Part shown: piece by piece, positions 13,385 to 23,739 of the stretch
Position numbering within the stretch: the first letter of the stretch is position 1
Layout of the letters: each line of letters opens with the position of its first letter
Origin: Cladopsammia gracilis
Lineage: Eukaryota; Cnidaria; Anthozoa; Scleractinia; Dendrophylliidae
Reading direction: 5' to 3'
DNA length: 64,000 nucleotides
Assembly (NCBI GenBank): GCA_022457155.1
Contig: JAJGOT010000436.1
Span: 498,001-562,000 of the forward strand
Made by a program: the position numbers and the translations under genes
The notes under the pieces: model-generated
Told to the model about the DNA's origin: nothing
What the model saw: only the letters and a program-made list of their open reading frames with translations
The model's database searches: none

Positions 13385-13907
13385 GGCTTATTGTACTTTG
13401 CGAAACGAAATGGAACGAAACGAAATGGGAAATCTGTACTTTGCGAAATGGGAAATCTGTACTTTGCGAAATGGGAAATCTGTACTTTGCGAAATGGGAA
13501 ATCTGTTCTTTGCGATATAAACAAGTAGCAAGTCGAAATTCGTCGTACCGTACAATCCACTGAATTGAACGATCCTTGTGTGATGTCTCTGTGTATCTGT
13601 TTCTTTCTTAGTCGCTTGCGACACCATCCCAGCCGGATATGTCACGCTAGCAAGAAAATCTGTACTTTGCGAAATGAAAAAATTAAAATCTGTACTTTGC
13701 GAAATGAATAAATAAAAATCTGTACTTTGCGATTTAAACAAGTAGCAAGTCGAAATTCGCCGTACCGTACAATCCACGTTCCTTAATCTTTGTGTATCTG
13801 TTGCTTTCCCTGTCGCTTGCAACATCATCACAGCCGGAAATGTCACGCAAGCAAGAATATCTGTACTTCGCTGTTGTAGTTGTTACGTGTATGAAAAGGA
13901 CCATAAT
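13385..13907 (+). repeat. MULE-1 left TIR with 23-bp iterons
   Basis: The TIR begins GGCTTATTGTACTTTGCG. CTGTAC or CTGTTC starts recur at 13434, 13457, 13480 and 13503, exactly 23 bases apart, each followed by TTTGCGAAATGGG or a variant. Further in there are two copies of a module starting AAACAAGTAGCAAGTCG (near 13525 and 13736). It matches the right TIR as far as GAAAAGGACCA. The iterons are candidate transposase-binding sites, as in other MULEs with subterminal repeats. Confidence 0.85.
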
Positions 13908-14732
13908 TTGCGTAATAAGAATAATAAACTGTAATAACAAAACATTTCATTATTTATTCATATGGAAATATCTCCAGAAATTGTCAATCAAAATTGTGGT
14001 AGAAAAATATTTCCTGTCAAAAGAATAAAGAAACAAACGAACAATTGAATTTAACAAAATTTCTCAGAAAAAAACACATCTGATCTTGATATACCCCAAA
14101 TAGTAAATGAAAATTGGAAAGTTAAACTGAAACTAGTAAACTAACCACTTTATATGGTAATCGATCGACGCTTATATAATATATGTACACTGAACTGAAA
14201 ACAGTAATCATTCTTCAAATAATCCATTTCTAAAAAAGTTCAAATCAGTTCTGGCCAATGATAGATTGTTAAATTACAAACGGCCAGTGGGATGAAACCC
14301 GGAACTATAAACGCGCATATAATCTGTTCATAGATGCTGCACTTGAACTCATTACTCTACAATGACACTACAGCTACTTGAACCGCTCTACAATTTCGAT
14401 CATTTGGAATTAATGTAAACCAGAAAGCATTCGATTACTCTCGGATCTCAACACAACAGCAATTTCGCAGTATTTTAAACAATTCAAAACAGCGATCTAC
14501 CTGGAGATTTTGTCGTAAGTGACGTTTGAATCTCAAGTCACGTTCACAATCAGCCTAGGATTATGAAACTGTTGTGAAAATCTAAATAATAAAGCAATGC
14601 ATTTACGATTGAAATTGAAACAAGACGGAGAGGACCACATAAAAGGTAGTTAAATGTACCTAAACAATACGCTTTGGTTTTCGTATCCAGGAAATAAATG
14701 ACTCTGGGCTAACTGACGCGATAACCGGCAAA

Positions 14733-17392
14733 TCAAACTGACGTGTGTAGGGCTTCCTTTAAAAGTTTCACATGGCCTTCTTTTAAGTTCAGTTTCACGT
14801 TTTCCTCAATTTCAATCATTCCCTTCCAAACGTAGGGATGCCTGCGCAGAATGCACTCTTTCTTCACACAATAATATTTCGAAGCTTCCCGATTCCAAGT
14901 TGGTTCCATTGTGATTTTTTCATTACTGTGTTTCTTTGGATAATAGTATCGTTCCTTATGAAGTATCGCGATGTCTTGTGGAATACAGACCACTCCACCT
15001 CGTGCAAATTCTACTTTACAGGACTCGCACTTTCGGGCTTTGGCTTCGTCTTTTGTAAACACAACAAAGAACTTGTTGTTGCTGTGCCATATTTCTGAGA
15101 AGGCGAGAGGCTTCTGGAAATCGATGTCGTTGTCTGGTCTTTCTATTTCTTCCACAATTGGATCAAGCTCAACATTGTTCTGTCCTTTTCTTTTCTTCTT
15201 TTCCTTCGGTTTTTCACCAGCCCGCTTTGGAATATTGGCATAGAGTATGTTACCTGCCTTGTCTTTCTTTTTGTTGAAATTTTGCAAGAAATCAGATAGT
15301 GATCCCATTGTATCGACCACAGCAAGAATATGGGCACAAAGGCCTGATGTGCTTTGGGCATTGCGGCACCGACATGTTGGGATATTTCCTTTGACCATCA
15401 CATTCACACTGTTGGCGAACTCTGTCACGCAATACGTTCCTCCTCCCAAATCGATCACGTTGTAGTTGGATACAATCATTTCGGCCTCATGCCAAATTTG
15501 ACTTAACATTCCAGAGGCAACGCTTGTGACTCCACAGTCTGTAACTGTAACGGACAGTTTCTTGGTAGGTTTGATCTGATTGGCACTGGACACACTCATA
15601 GGGACCTTGAGCACTTTCTCTACGTGTTCACGTTGCTGTTCGGGTGTCTTCTGTGACCAGACTAGTGGAGTAACAGCAAACTTTTGGAATTCGGGAGCCA
15701 ACCTGTATTCCCCCATGCTGTAAATGGCCTTGATGTACTCATTCTCTTGCTGTTGCACGACTTCAGATTCTAGAATTTCGTAAATGGTGGCCTGATCAGT
15801 TACCTGGTTCTCACATGCTTCTTTAATGACGTTGTTAAGCGATTCAGTCCGTTGGTTGTCCCATTTATTTGGGGGATTACCTAGACCAGCAGCGATTCTT
15901 GTCGGCTTCAACATACAAAACTTCAAAGTCGACTTCATAGACCTGTGCCTCCCTTTTGTGGTTACCATCCACTCTTTAAATTTTTCTGGCCAATGTGTTT
16001 CTTTCTCTACGTAGAGCTCTTCAAAGTCTGTTTCATTTTCACAATCGACCAGACCCTTTATGCGTTTCCCCCCGAATTCGCTTCCTAATATTTCTTGTTG
16101 GATTTCATTTCTTTTGCTTTCCAAGACGTTGAGATCTTTTAGTTTCATGAGAATGTCTCCTTTGGCATGGTCAAAGCAGCGTAGGTGGATGTTGTTTTTA
16201 GTGGTGGTCTCAATGGGGTAAACGCTCTCAAAACCACTTTCTAGGGCACACTCTCCATCCGTTCCGAACATCAGGGACTCTATTCCTTCTGCCTTCAACG
16301 ATCTCGCAAGGTACTCGTAGTCACGCTTTTCCTTGGATACGGAAGTCATCACAGCTGCCAGGGTTGTCGGGTGTTTGTTTGTGTTGTTCTTGTAAACGAA
16401 AATTGGATTTGGAAGCGTAACTGTTGTGAGGTAGAATGGCCCTAACTTATACGTCATATCCACGCCAGCGACTGCAGTTGGACTGGAACCAAGGCGGCAG
16501 AACTTTTTTATCCACCCGATGCTATAATTTGTGGCTGCAAACGTGCTGGCTGCTGCTCGTATTTCGCCATTCTTGTGTGGTCGTGCGCCCAGACTTACAT
16601 CGCGAACGAATCTTCCGGCTTGTTGTAGACACAACAACTTCGTGATATCGGGTGACTTAGTAGGGCCAGTGCTCCTGGATTTCTTTCTGCCTTCAACTTT
16701 TCGAAGTTGATTGTATACTTGTTGTCTGTCTCTCGGGATGTCCGATGGAGACGATATGGAAACAACACCCCCGGCTTCCTTTTGAATTTTGTTGATTACT
16801 TGTTTTGCGCTACTCTTGACACCTATTTCTCTCATTCTCTCCAATATACTTGGCTTCGTTCTCACTTGTGGTGCCGAGGAACGTATCTTTCCAATTCCTT
16901 GGTTGGCGAAGACTGCTTTTGCCTCATCAGGGGTCATATCAACGGTATATTGGACAATCGCAAATCGCAGAAACTTCCCTTGGTGTTCAACTTTTGCTAT
17001 CATGCGGCGAAAGCTTTTGTTTTTTCTTGTCCAACTATACTGCCGTCTTATGACAAAGTGGTCGAAAGAGTTCTGGGGCGTTAATCTGGTTTCGGTGTCC
17101 CGCTTATCCTTCCTATTAATGGCACTGACTCTTCCCTGCTCGTCGAGCAAAACCTGAAAGTCCTCAGATGGACTGGAATGAGCACCATAAACTCCGTTGT
17201 CATCTACCGTCAAGTCCTTATGGTAGACTGCCTCTAGGTCAACGATGAAAATTGCGCTTTGTGTTATACCAGCCGGTACTCCTGTACATACTTTCGTATC
17301 TGTAGCATTACCCTCGATACAAATTTGTAAAATTTCTTTAGAAGTAATTCCTGATTTTGATCTTTTGTATACGGGAAAGCCATTTATGTGAC
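14733..17392 (-). CDS. MULE-1 exon 4: MULE transposase with SWIM zinc finger
   Basis: The exon starts after acceptor TTCACTTTCAG with two bases that complete Ser, then 885 codons to a stop at 14733. Counting from the internal Met at 17213, the MULE DDE core has Asp252 in GVDMTYKLG, Asp319 in FGTDGEC and Glu457 in QRTESLNN. A SWIM finger follows (CRC at 614-616 and CAH at 626-628), then a Lys-rich stretch and a C-terminal Cys-x2-Cys...Cys/His finger (Cys729, Cys732, Cys782, Cys787, His791). In MULE transposases the core cuts and joins DNA at the TIRs and the zinc modules bind DNA. The reading frame is undamaged. With exons 1-3 the product is predicted at 1,874 residues. Whether proteolysis separates the parts is unknown. 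Confidence 0.9.
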
Positions 17393-17808
17393 CTGAAAGT
17401 GAATTAAAATGAAAGTAAATATATGGAAACGATATATGTAAACTGCGGATGAAACATGAGTGAATTTTTTTGCTATCAACTTAACGAGTGGAAAGAGAAA
17501 CCTGCATGGCAATGGATATGAACAAAAACTTCACTCAAATTAAAAATTAACAACAAAGCGCAAAGTTGACCGAAGAAGTTACAGACTCGGTGAGTTCCCG
17601 CTTACATTTATGCTTCCATATAAAAAGCGACTATATATTTTAGATTATTCATGGCAGACACCTAAAATAGGTCGCGGTGGCACACGAGCCGTTTAAAACT
17701 TTTTGCTTGCCATTTCTTGTACGTGTGGGCTGGTAGATACCATGTTAAGACCATTGCCTATTGGCTAACGGATTGAACTACCAATACAAAGATCCTAAAT
17801 ACACTTAC

Positions 17809-17899
17809 TGGTATATTCAAATGGACACTGATTCAAATCTTGGTCATCAGAGTCACTTTCATCCCCAATGTGTCTTTTGCGAGAGCAACTTGTTTGTCT
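17809..17899 (-). CDS. MULE-1 exon 3: small acidic linker exon
   Basis: A 91-base exon follows a strong acceptor (TTTCTCCTTTACAG) and ends A before GTAAGT. It starts in phase 0 and leaves one base, matching exons 2 and 4. It encodes about 30 residues with a basic start (RQTSCSRKRH) and an acidic run (DESDSDDQD). No domain is recognised. Phase agreement on both sides is the main support. Confidence 0.7.
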
Positions 17900-18185
17900 C
17901 TGTAAAGGAGAAAGTACAATTACAGTTACTTTACAAATAAGCTTTTTATGCAAAATCGTGTGCGATTTTAAGAATTGACGTTTTCGTTTTATCTCGAGTC
18001 CCGTGTTTTTCGATGTATAGTACCGCTATATATTTTTACGCGTTGTTTGAATTTTGACTCGCCCTGTGGGATCGTCAAAATACAGCCATCAGCCATTTTG
18101 AGAGCTGTACACACCGGTGCACGCACAGGCAAACAACCTTTTTACAATAATTCCCAAGCAATTGCGCAACTCTCAAGTAGTTTAA

Positions 18186-18829
18186 GGCCTGGGTCAAGGG
18201 CTTTGACCAGGAAAAACGGTTTTTTCGTAATAACTTTTACAAACGGAATGGAACAAAATGAATCGAAATTTGGCACATAGAAAGATGTTAGCGTCCTTAA
18301 CATTTTTAAGTATAATAAACTTTGGCCTAGGTCACGTGACCATTTTTCTTAAAATAGCAAATATTTGACGAAATGGTGACGGGATTAAGAGAAAACATCA
18401 AATAAAAATGCTTTTCTGATGCAGATTAAATATCTCCGGCCCTTCACGTTTGGAATGAGTGTCCATTAATCTCTAAAAAAAATATGAGGGCAAAGGTTAT
18501 TTTGCAGTCCAAAATTCAACCTATAATTATTTATAACTGTAATTTAAAGACTTGAGGACAATCATTCTAAACGTAGAAGGTTAGATATGTTAAACCTCCA
18601 TCGAAAAAGCTAATTTATTTCACTGTACAAAGAAAATTCGCTACCAAATCGCCGATTTACGTAATTTTAAAATTTTGAACACGTGACATGTCACGTGACC
18701 AATCTTCTGCGTTAATTAAAAGAAAACATCAAGATTAACATTCAGGGAAAATTTCATTTTGATCTAGGTTTTCTCGGTGAAGATATTAAGTGTCAACCAT
18801 ATTTTCCGAACATACTTTAAACCCAGGCC
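18186..18829. mobile_element. TTAA-flanked MITE inside MULE-1 intron 2
   Basis: The ends GGCCTGGGT and ACCCAGGCC are bounded by TTAA at 18182-18185 and 18830-18833. It lies wholly within the intron between 18861 and 17900, so it postdates MULE-1 and leaves the splice sites intact. Confidence 0.75.
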
Positions 18830-18861
18830 TTAAACTGCTTGAGCTAAAGATATCAACATAC

Positions 18862-19837
18862 CTTACTCAAAGACAAGTGATCAACAGTGTCTGATGCAGG
18901 GCAGCTATCTCCATCTTTACTCCTAGGTAATGAAGATGAGGAAACATCTTGGTCTTCACTTAAATCAATAAAGACGGAATCTACCGTTTGATGCCTTCTG
19001 CCACAATCAGCGGGTTCCTTGCCTGATAACTCATTCGCGTCGTCCACGATAACAGCCTCGGAGGGACGCCGTCCACCACTTTCTTGGGAAGTCACATCTG
19101 ACCGTCCACTGGCATCGTCTCTGGGGCGTCCACTGTCAGCGGCGGCTGAACTACGTTTAGGTACTGAATATTCACTGACATCGTCTCTGGGGCGTCCACT
19201 GCCAGCGGCAGCTGAACTAACACCTGATCGGTCATCTGTCCTGCTACGCTTAGGTACTGAATGTTCACTGACATCGTCTCCGGGGCGTCCACTGCCAGCG
19301 GCGGCTGAACTAACACCTGATCGGTCATCTGTCCTGCTACGCTTAGGTACTGAATGTTCACTGACATCGTCTCCTGGGCGTCCACTGCCAGCGGCGGCTG
19401 AACTAACACCTGATCGGTCATCTGTCCTGCTACGCTTAGGTACTGAATGTTCACTGACATCGTCTCCGGGGCGTCCACTGCCAGCGGCGGCTGCACTAAC
19501 ACCTGATCGGTCATCTGTCCTGCTACGCTTAGGTACTGAATGTTCACTGACATCGTCTCCGGGGCGTCCACTGCCAGCGGCGGCTGCACTAACACCTGAT
19601 CGGTCATCTGTCCTGCTACGCTTAGGTACTGAATGTTCACTGACATCGTCTCCGGGGCGTCCACTGCCAGCGGCGGCTGAACTAACACCTGATCGGTCAT
19701 CTGTCCTGCTACGCTTAGGTACTGAATGTTCACTGGCATCGTCTCTGGGGCGTCCACTGCCAGCAGCGGCTGCACTAACACCTGATCGGTCATCTGTCCT
19801 GCTACGCTTAGGTACTGAATGTTCACTGGCATCGTCT
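18862..19837 (-). CDS. MULE-1 exon 2: repetitive linker with PKRSR motifs
   Basis: It starts after a clean acceptor (TTTCATTCCAG) at 19837 with one base, which completes the codon left by exon 1, and runs 325 codons to AAG before GTATGT (18862). The frame has no ATG, so a simple ORF scan misses it. Seven to eight copies of a 31-residue repeat (core DDVSEHSVPKRSRTDD) are followed by an acidic tail with VFIDLSEDQD, reminiscent of a SUMO-interacting motif. PKRSR could act in nuclear import or be phosphorylated. Both are guesses. It lies between the protease and transposase domains in the predicted polyprotein. Confidence 0.75.
19120..19837 (-). repeat. 93-bp coding minisatellite in MULE-1 exon 2
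   Basis: Units repeat every 93 bases (for example the block starting CACCTGATCGGTCATC at about 19220, 19313, 19406 and on to 19778), nearly identical. Since 93 is divisible by three and has no stops, long ORFs appear on both strands. Only the minus frame reading PKRSRTDD has matching splice sites. Confidence 0.9.
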
Positions 19838-20755
19838 CTGGAATGAAATGAGTAAAATCAGTGCTAATACTTACGAAACGTCAAGATGCATATCGGTTTG
19901 GAAAATTCGCATTATTCTCAAAAAATAGATCTATTAACTATGCTGGACTGGCGGTTTGGGACTGGCACTAGATACCCACGCGTGGGTGTTTTAACGCCCC
20001 CCCCCCCCCCCCCCCCCCGGGCATACTGTAGAATTCAAAGTTGTTATGTTTTCGGTAGCTGAAGGATAGAAGGATGCTCTTCTGGGAAAATCACTTTTTA
20101 GGGATAATGAATAATTAATTTGTTTTGTTTTATTCCCCCAAGCCTCGGAGCCAAGTATGAATTTTAATATATCGGAATTGGTCTATTATAATCTCTTGAT
20201 TCTAACTGAGTACCAGGCAGTTGTAAGAAAACTATACTGAAAAACTGGGATGAGCAAACTAACGTATCAAGAAAAGCGAATCAACTTTGGAAACAATGGC
20301 ACTGTTTTATTTGATCGGTTTTGGTCATATAAGGCAAAAACCCATTACTTTGGAAACAATGGCTATACCGACAACTGCTCAAGCGGGAAATTTGAAACTT
20401 CGGCGAACCAGAACTAAGGAACGCTGTTATTATCATGTACGCTGTTATTTTTAAACCGTTTAAATATCGCGCGCTTGTTGTTTGAAACTTTGATGTGCGC
20501 GCTTTGAGGCTAAAAGACTGTCTAATTCTGTCTATTTCCCTCCCCAACAAGGGGAGGGAAATACTAAAGCCAGCCCAATTCCTAAGTTACCCAAGAATAC
20601 TTGTGAAATGAATAGCAGGGTGTGTTCTCATACTAGTTGTTTGATGTGTTTGAGTTTAAAAGGCAAACATATTTAGAGGCATGGACAAAATGATTACTGC
20701 AAGCGATTAGCAAAGTTAATCCAACACATTCGAAAGAAATGTTTATAGCACTTAC

Positions 20756-22653
20756 TTAGATTGACTTGTAATAACTGCGAGTGACTGGCATACGTCTTGT
20801 TTTACGCCTTGGTGGTGCAGTCTTTTCCAAAGCCAGGCGCAGAGAGACATCCACACTTCCGACGTGTTCTCCTTTCCAATCAACAACAGCCCCATACCTT
20901 TCCCAGGTTCCAAGGTCACTGGGTGTGTATCGATCAAGTATGGCCTACCATCACGACACCCAACCGTTAGTACTAATGGATCACTGGTGTAGACAGCAAG
21001 GAAGTCGCCATCACACCCAAGATTATAGAGTTTGGAATGCAGTTTCTTTCTGCCTTCAAAACCAAAGACAGTATCCGCAAATGGTAATTCTTCAGAGAAA
21101 TCGTAGGACGATGTTATAACCTTCAGCTCTCTGAGAATTCCATATGCTTCCATGGCGTCGTACATTCTGTGGAGGTCTCTACACACGTTTATTGTTTCCG
21201 GCAGGTGCCAAATTGTATCCTCAATGACTTCGGCCAAATTATCGAAAAATTCCTCCCCTGTAACCACTTCGCTCAGTATAAGGTCAGCGATCTTGACGGA
21301 GAGAAAGGCACATGCGTTAGTACCGTCGTTAGTCAAGACATATTCCGGCTGTCGAACTGGCTCTTTATTGCCAGCGTCTTCCAGCTGAGCGGCAAGCTTG
21401 TGATCGAATTGCTGTACTGCAGTGCCTTGACTAACTTTCAGCTGCATGACCTCGAGATCTATTGAAACCCTTTCGTTCTCTCTGCTCAGGATATTGGCTG
21501 CCTCATTTAAAGACAGCCTGCCACGCCTGTCAAACTTAGCGCATCCTCTGTAAACCTCCTCTAAACCTCTCCAAACGGTCCCCCGTTCAACCACGTACTT
21601 TTCGTCGGGCAGTGGGTGCTTCATTTGGCGCAGAAGGGAAGAGATGAAGATTTTTAATTCATCTTGAGAAGTAATGCTTCCGGCCGATCTGATCTCTGCA
21701 CAAAAGGGATACTTAAGGCTAGGATTTATCATCGAAAAGAAAATCATGCCTAGGGCCCAAACATCCGCAAGAAATAAGTCATTGGTCGATGCGCCAGATA
21801 TGAGCATCTCCTTGACAAAGAGTTTCGGTGCCATGTATACCACTGTCCCGCGATCAATGTTATTTGTTTTCGAGGCAACAAGAGACTGCGTTCGGACTAG
21901 CAGGGAGCGACTCTCTCCAAAATCGGTTAGCTTGCAGACAACAGGCCTGGATTCATATTGCCTCATGATTTCGTCACCGTCTGACAATGTACAATAATGC
22001 TGATTGCTTATCAGTATATTTGCTGGCTTCAAATCCCTATGTGCTATTCCTTTCGAATGAAGGTGGGCTAGTCCATTGATAATTTCCTTCGCTGCATGGT
22101 TGATTAGCTCGCAAAATCCGGCATCACAGCCGAAATCGTCGATTTGCAGAAGAAAATCAGAGAGGGAATGTACACACACATCCTGACCGAAGTGCTGGAA
22201 ATCAAAATAAACATATTCAAGCATCATGGCAAGCGGCTGGCAGGAAACTCCTTTCAATCGCACAATGTTGCCATGATTTAGGCCGTGAAGAAGTTCAACT
22301 TCTTTATAGAAAAGTTTCTTCTCTTCTTGGTCAAGGACTTGCAGCATTTTCTTGATGACAACTGTTTCACATGTCGCGGCTCCCGAGCCTTTGTAGTCAA
22401 CTGTGTAAACATCGCCAAAAGCTCCTTGTCCTATTCTCTCTTTCACTGGCAAATCATTGCAATTGAAGCGTGGGATGCTTCCATCAATTGCATTTCCACT
22501 TGGCCCCTTTCGTAAAAGCTGTGGAAGCTTAAATTTCCGAAACATCGACATAGCTGAAGATTTTGAACCGCTCTGATCTAATGGCTGATTTTCGCGCCAA
22601 AATGGTTGTCTCGCGTGCGCTTTGCGACCTTCTACCCTGTAGCATGTTCTCAT
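20756..22653 (-). CDS. MULE-1 exon 1: protein kinase fused to a papain-like protease-like domain
   Basis: The exon has 632 codons plus two bases. The Ser/Thr-type kinase domain spans about residues 70-390: glycine loop GQGAFGDV (75-82), ATP-binding lysine in VIKK (101/102), catalytic HRDLKPAN (205-212), DFG (244-246) and an APE-like MAPK segment near 274. From about 430 a second domain starts with a conserved GTNACAF (Cys448) and ends with LIDTHPV (Asp575, His577). Cys near the start and Asp-x-His late is the layout of herpesvirus tegument-type (C76) deubiquitinases and related papain-fold enzymes. That is resemblance of motif only. Alignment with MULE-2 suggests the true start may be the Met at 22551 or 22545 (MSMFRKFKLP). 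The exon ends TCTAA before GTAAGT (20755-20750) and joins the next exon in phase, making Lys. Confidence 0.85.
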
Positions 22654-22778
22654 TTTGTCACGAGACTATTTACATCATCAAAACAACAAAACAACGCTTT
22701 TAACATTTCGGTCGGCTTGAAATGACTCATGCATATTTTTCAATTATATATATCGAACATTACAGCAGGATTTGGATT

Positions 22779-23295
22779 TTGGTCCTTTTCATAAAAGTAA
22801 CAACTTCAACAGCGAAGTACAGATTTACTTGCTTGTGTGACATTTCCGGCTGTGATGATATTGCAAACGACAGGGAAAGCAACAGATACACAAGGATTTT
22901 CATTTATTCATTTATTCATTTCGCAAAGTACAGATTTGCATTTTTTCATTTCGCAAAGTACAGATTTTCATTTTTTCATTTCGCAAAGTACAGATTTTCT
23001 CGCTAGCGTGACATATCCGGCTGGGATGATGTCGCAAGCGACAGATACAACAAAGACATCACACAAGGATCGATCATTTCAGTGGATTGTACGGTACAAC
23101 GAATTTCGACTTGCTACTTGTTTATTTCGCAAAGTACAGATTTCCCATTTCGCAAAGTACAGAATTCCCATTTCGCAAAGTACAGATTTCCCATTTCGCA
23201 AAGTACAGATTTCCCATTTCGCAAAGTACAGATTTCCCATTTCGTTTCGTTCCGTTTCGTTTCGTTCCATTTCGTTTCGCAAAGTACAATAAGCC
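22779..23295 (-). repeat. MULE-1 right TIR with 23-bp iterons
   Basis: Reverse-complement partner of 13385-13907, with an extra iteron and one copy fewer of the AAACAAGTAGCAAGTCG module. The gene's ATG lies only about 130 bases inside it, so the promoter is probably within the TIR. Confidence 0.85.
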
Positions 23296-23703
23296 CGGAA
23301 TTAGACCGTGAATCAAGACCACCCCATGCACTTTTTTCCTACAGTTTGCATTCGGATAAATAACAGTTGCATCGAAAGAAAATAGTTTGAAGATCAGCTC
23401 CATAATTTTTTTGACTGTGACAAAATTATTTTACTAACCTAACCTTAAAGGCAAAGTTGAAAAACCTACCTCATTTGAACGTGATATTCCAACCGCCCTG
23501 TCACTTCTCGTACAAAAATTTCACATCTATCATTCCGTGGTGACCGCCATCTTTCTTGCCCTTGAAGAACAGTGCCCTTTTCACCAATCTCCAATAGAAT
23601 TATGGGTACATAAGGCGAGCAATACCGAATAAAAAACGAACAACACGAACGGGGTACGAAAATCTTCGATTTCCAAAATGGCCGCCATGTTGTGACGTAA
23701 CGT

Positions 23704-23734
23704 GGTTATCAAAATTGATAACTGTGCCGGACTG
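23704..23734 (-). repeat. Right 31-bp TIR of the GTCAA element
   Basis: Perfect partner of 9505-9535. It ends GTGCCGGACTG and is followed directly by GTCAA. Confidence 0.85.
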
Positions 23735-23739
23735 GTCAA

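Larger units (their letters stand above)
13385..23295 (-). mobile_element. MULE-1: complete Mutator-like transposon with kinase-protease-transposase cargo
   Basis: A perfect 9-bp duplication CGGAATTAG (13376-13384 and 23296-23304) directly flanks ends that start GGCTTATTGTACTTTGCG on both strands. A 9-bp duplication is the hallmark of MULEs. The TIRs are about 520 bp, with four to five 23-bp iterons at each tip. The 9,911-bp element encodes one four-exon minus-strand gene (22653 to 14733) reading kinase, papain-like protease, repetitive linker and MULE transposase with SWIM finger. All exon phases agree and there are no stops. A TTAA MITE sits in its second intron. The element is inserted about 300 bases upstream of the zinc-finger gene of the GTCAA element. 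It looks recent and potentially autonomous. Confidence 0.92.
9505..23734. mobile_element. DNA transposon with 31-bp TIRs and 5-bp GTCAA duplication, split by MULE-1
   Basis: The ends are a perfect 31-bp inverted repeat starting CAGTCCGGCACAGTTATC, at 9505-9535 and 23704-23734. GTCAA is duplicated at 9500-9504 and 23735-23739. Subtracting MULE-1 and its target duplication leaves about 4.3 kb. The interior holds the minus-strand zinc-finger gene at 11958-13078, two TA-flanked MITEs and possibly a further exon near 10656-10720 (it ends GAG before GTAAAA). Five-base duplications occur in Transib and a few other superfamilies. I cannot assign this one. Confidence 0.75.

Noticed and set aside
13411..13522. 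Short regular repeats read as a CRISPR array
   Set aside because: The 23-bp units are contiguous with no spacers and lie at transposon tips in an animal genome.
19092..19832. 246-codon minus-strand ORF (VLVQPPLAVDAPET repeat)
   Set aside because: Wrong frame: it ends in TGA at the repeat edge, while the neighbouring frame joins exons 1 and 3 in phase.
19019..19846. 275-codon plus-strand ORF over the 93-bp repeat
   Set aside because: An open frame arises from a stop-free repeat with a period divisible by three. No splice or domain support, and it is antisense to the phased exon.
20756..21330. Protease-like domain as an inserted herpesvirus gene
   Set aside because: Only the active-site spacing resembles the viral enzymes. 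No other viral genes are present and the domain is embedded in a MULE gene.
20752..22653. Kinase as an ordinary host gene
   Set aside because: It lies within TIRs and a 9-bp duplication, splices in phase to a transposase, and the same arrangement recurs in a second element.
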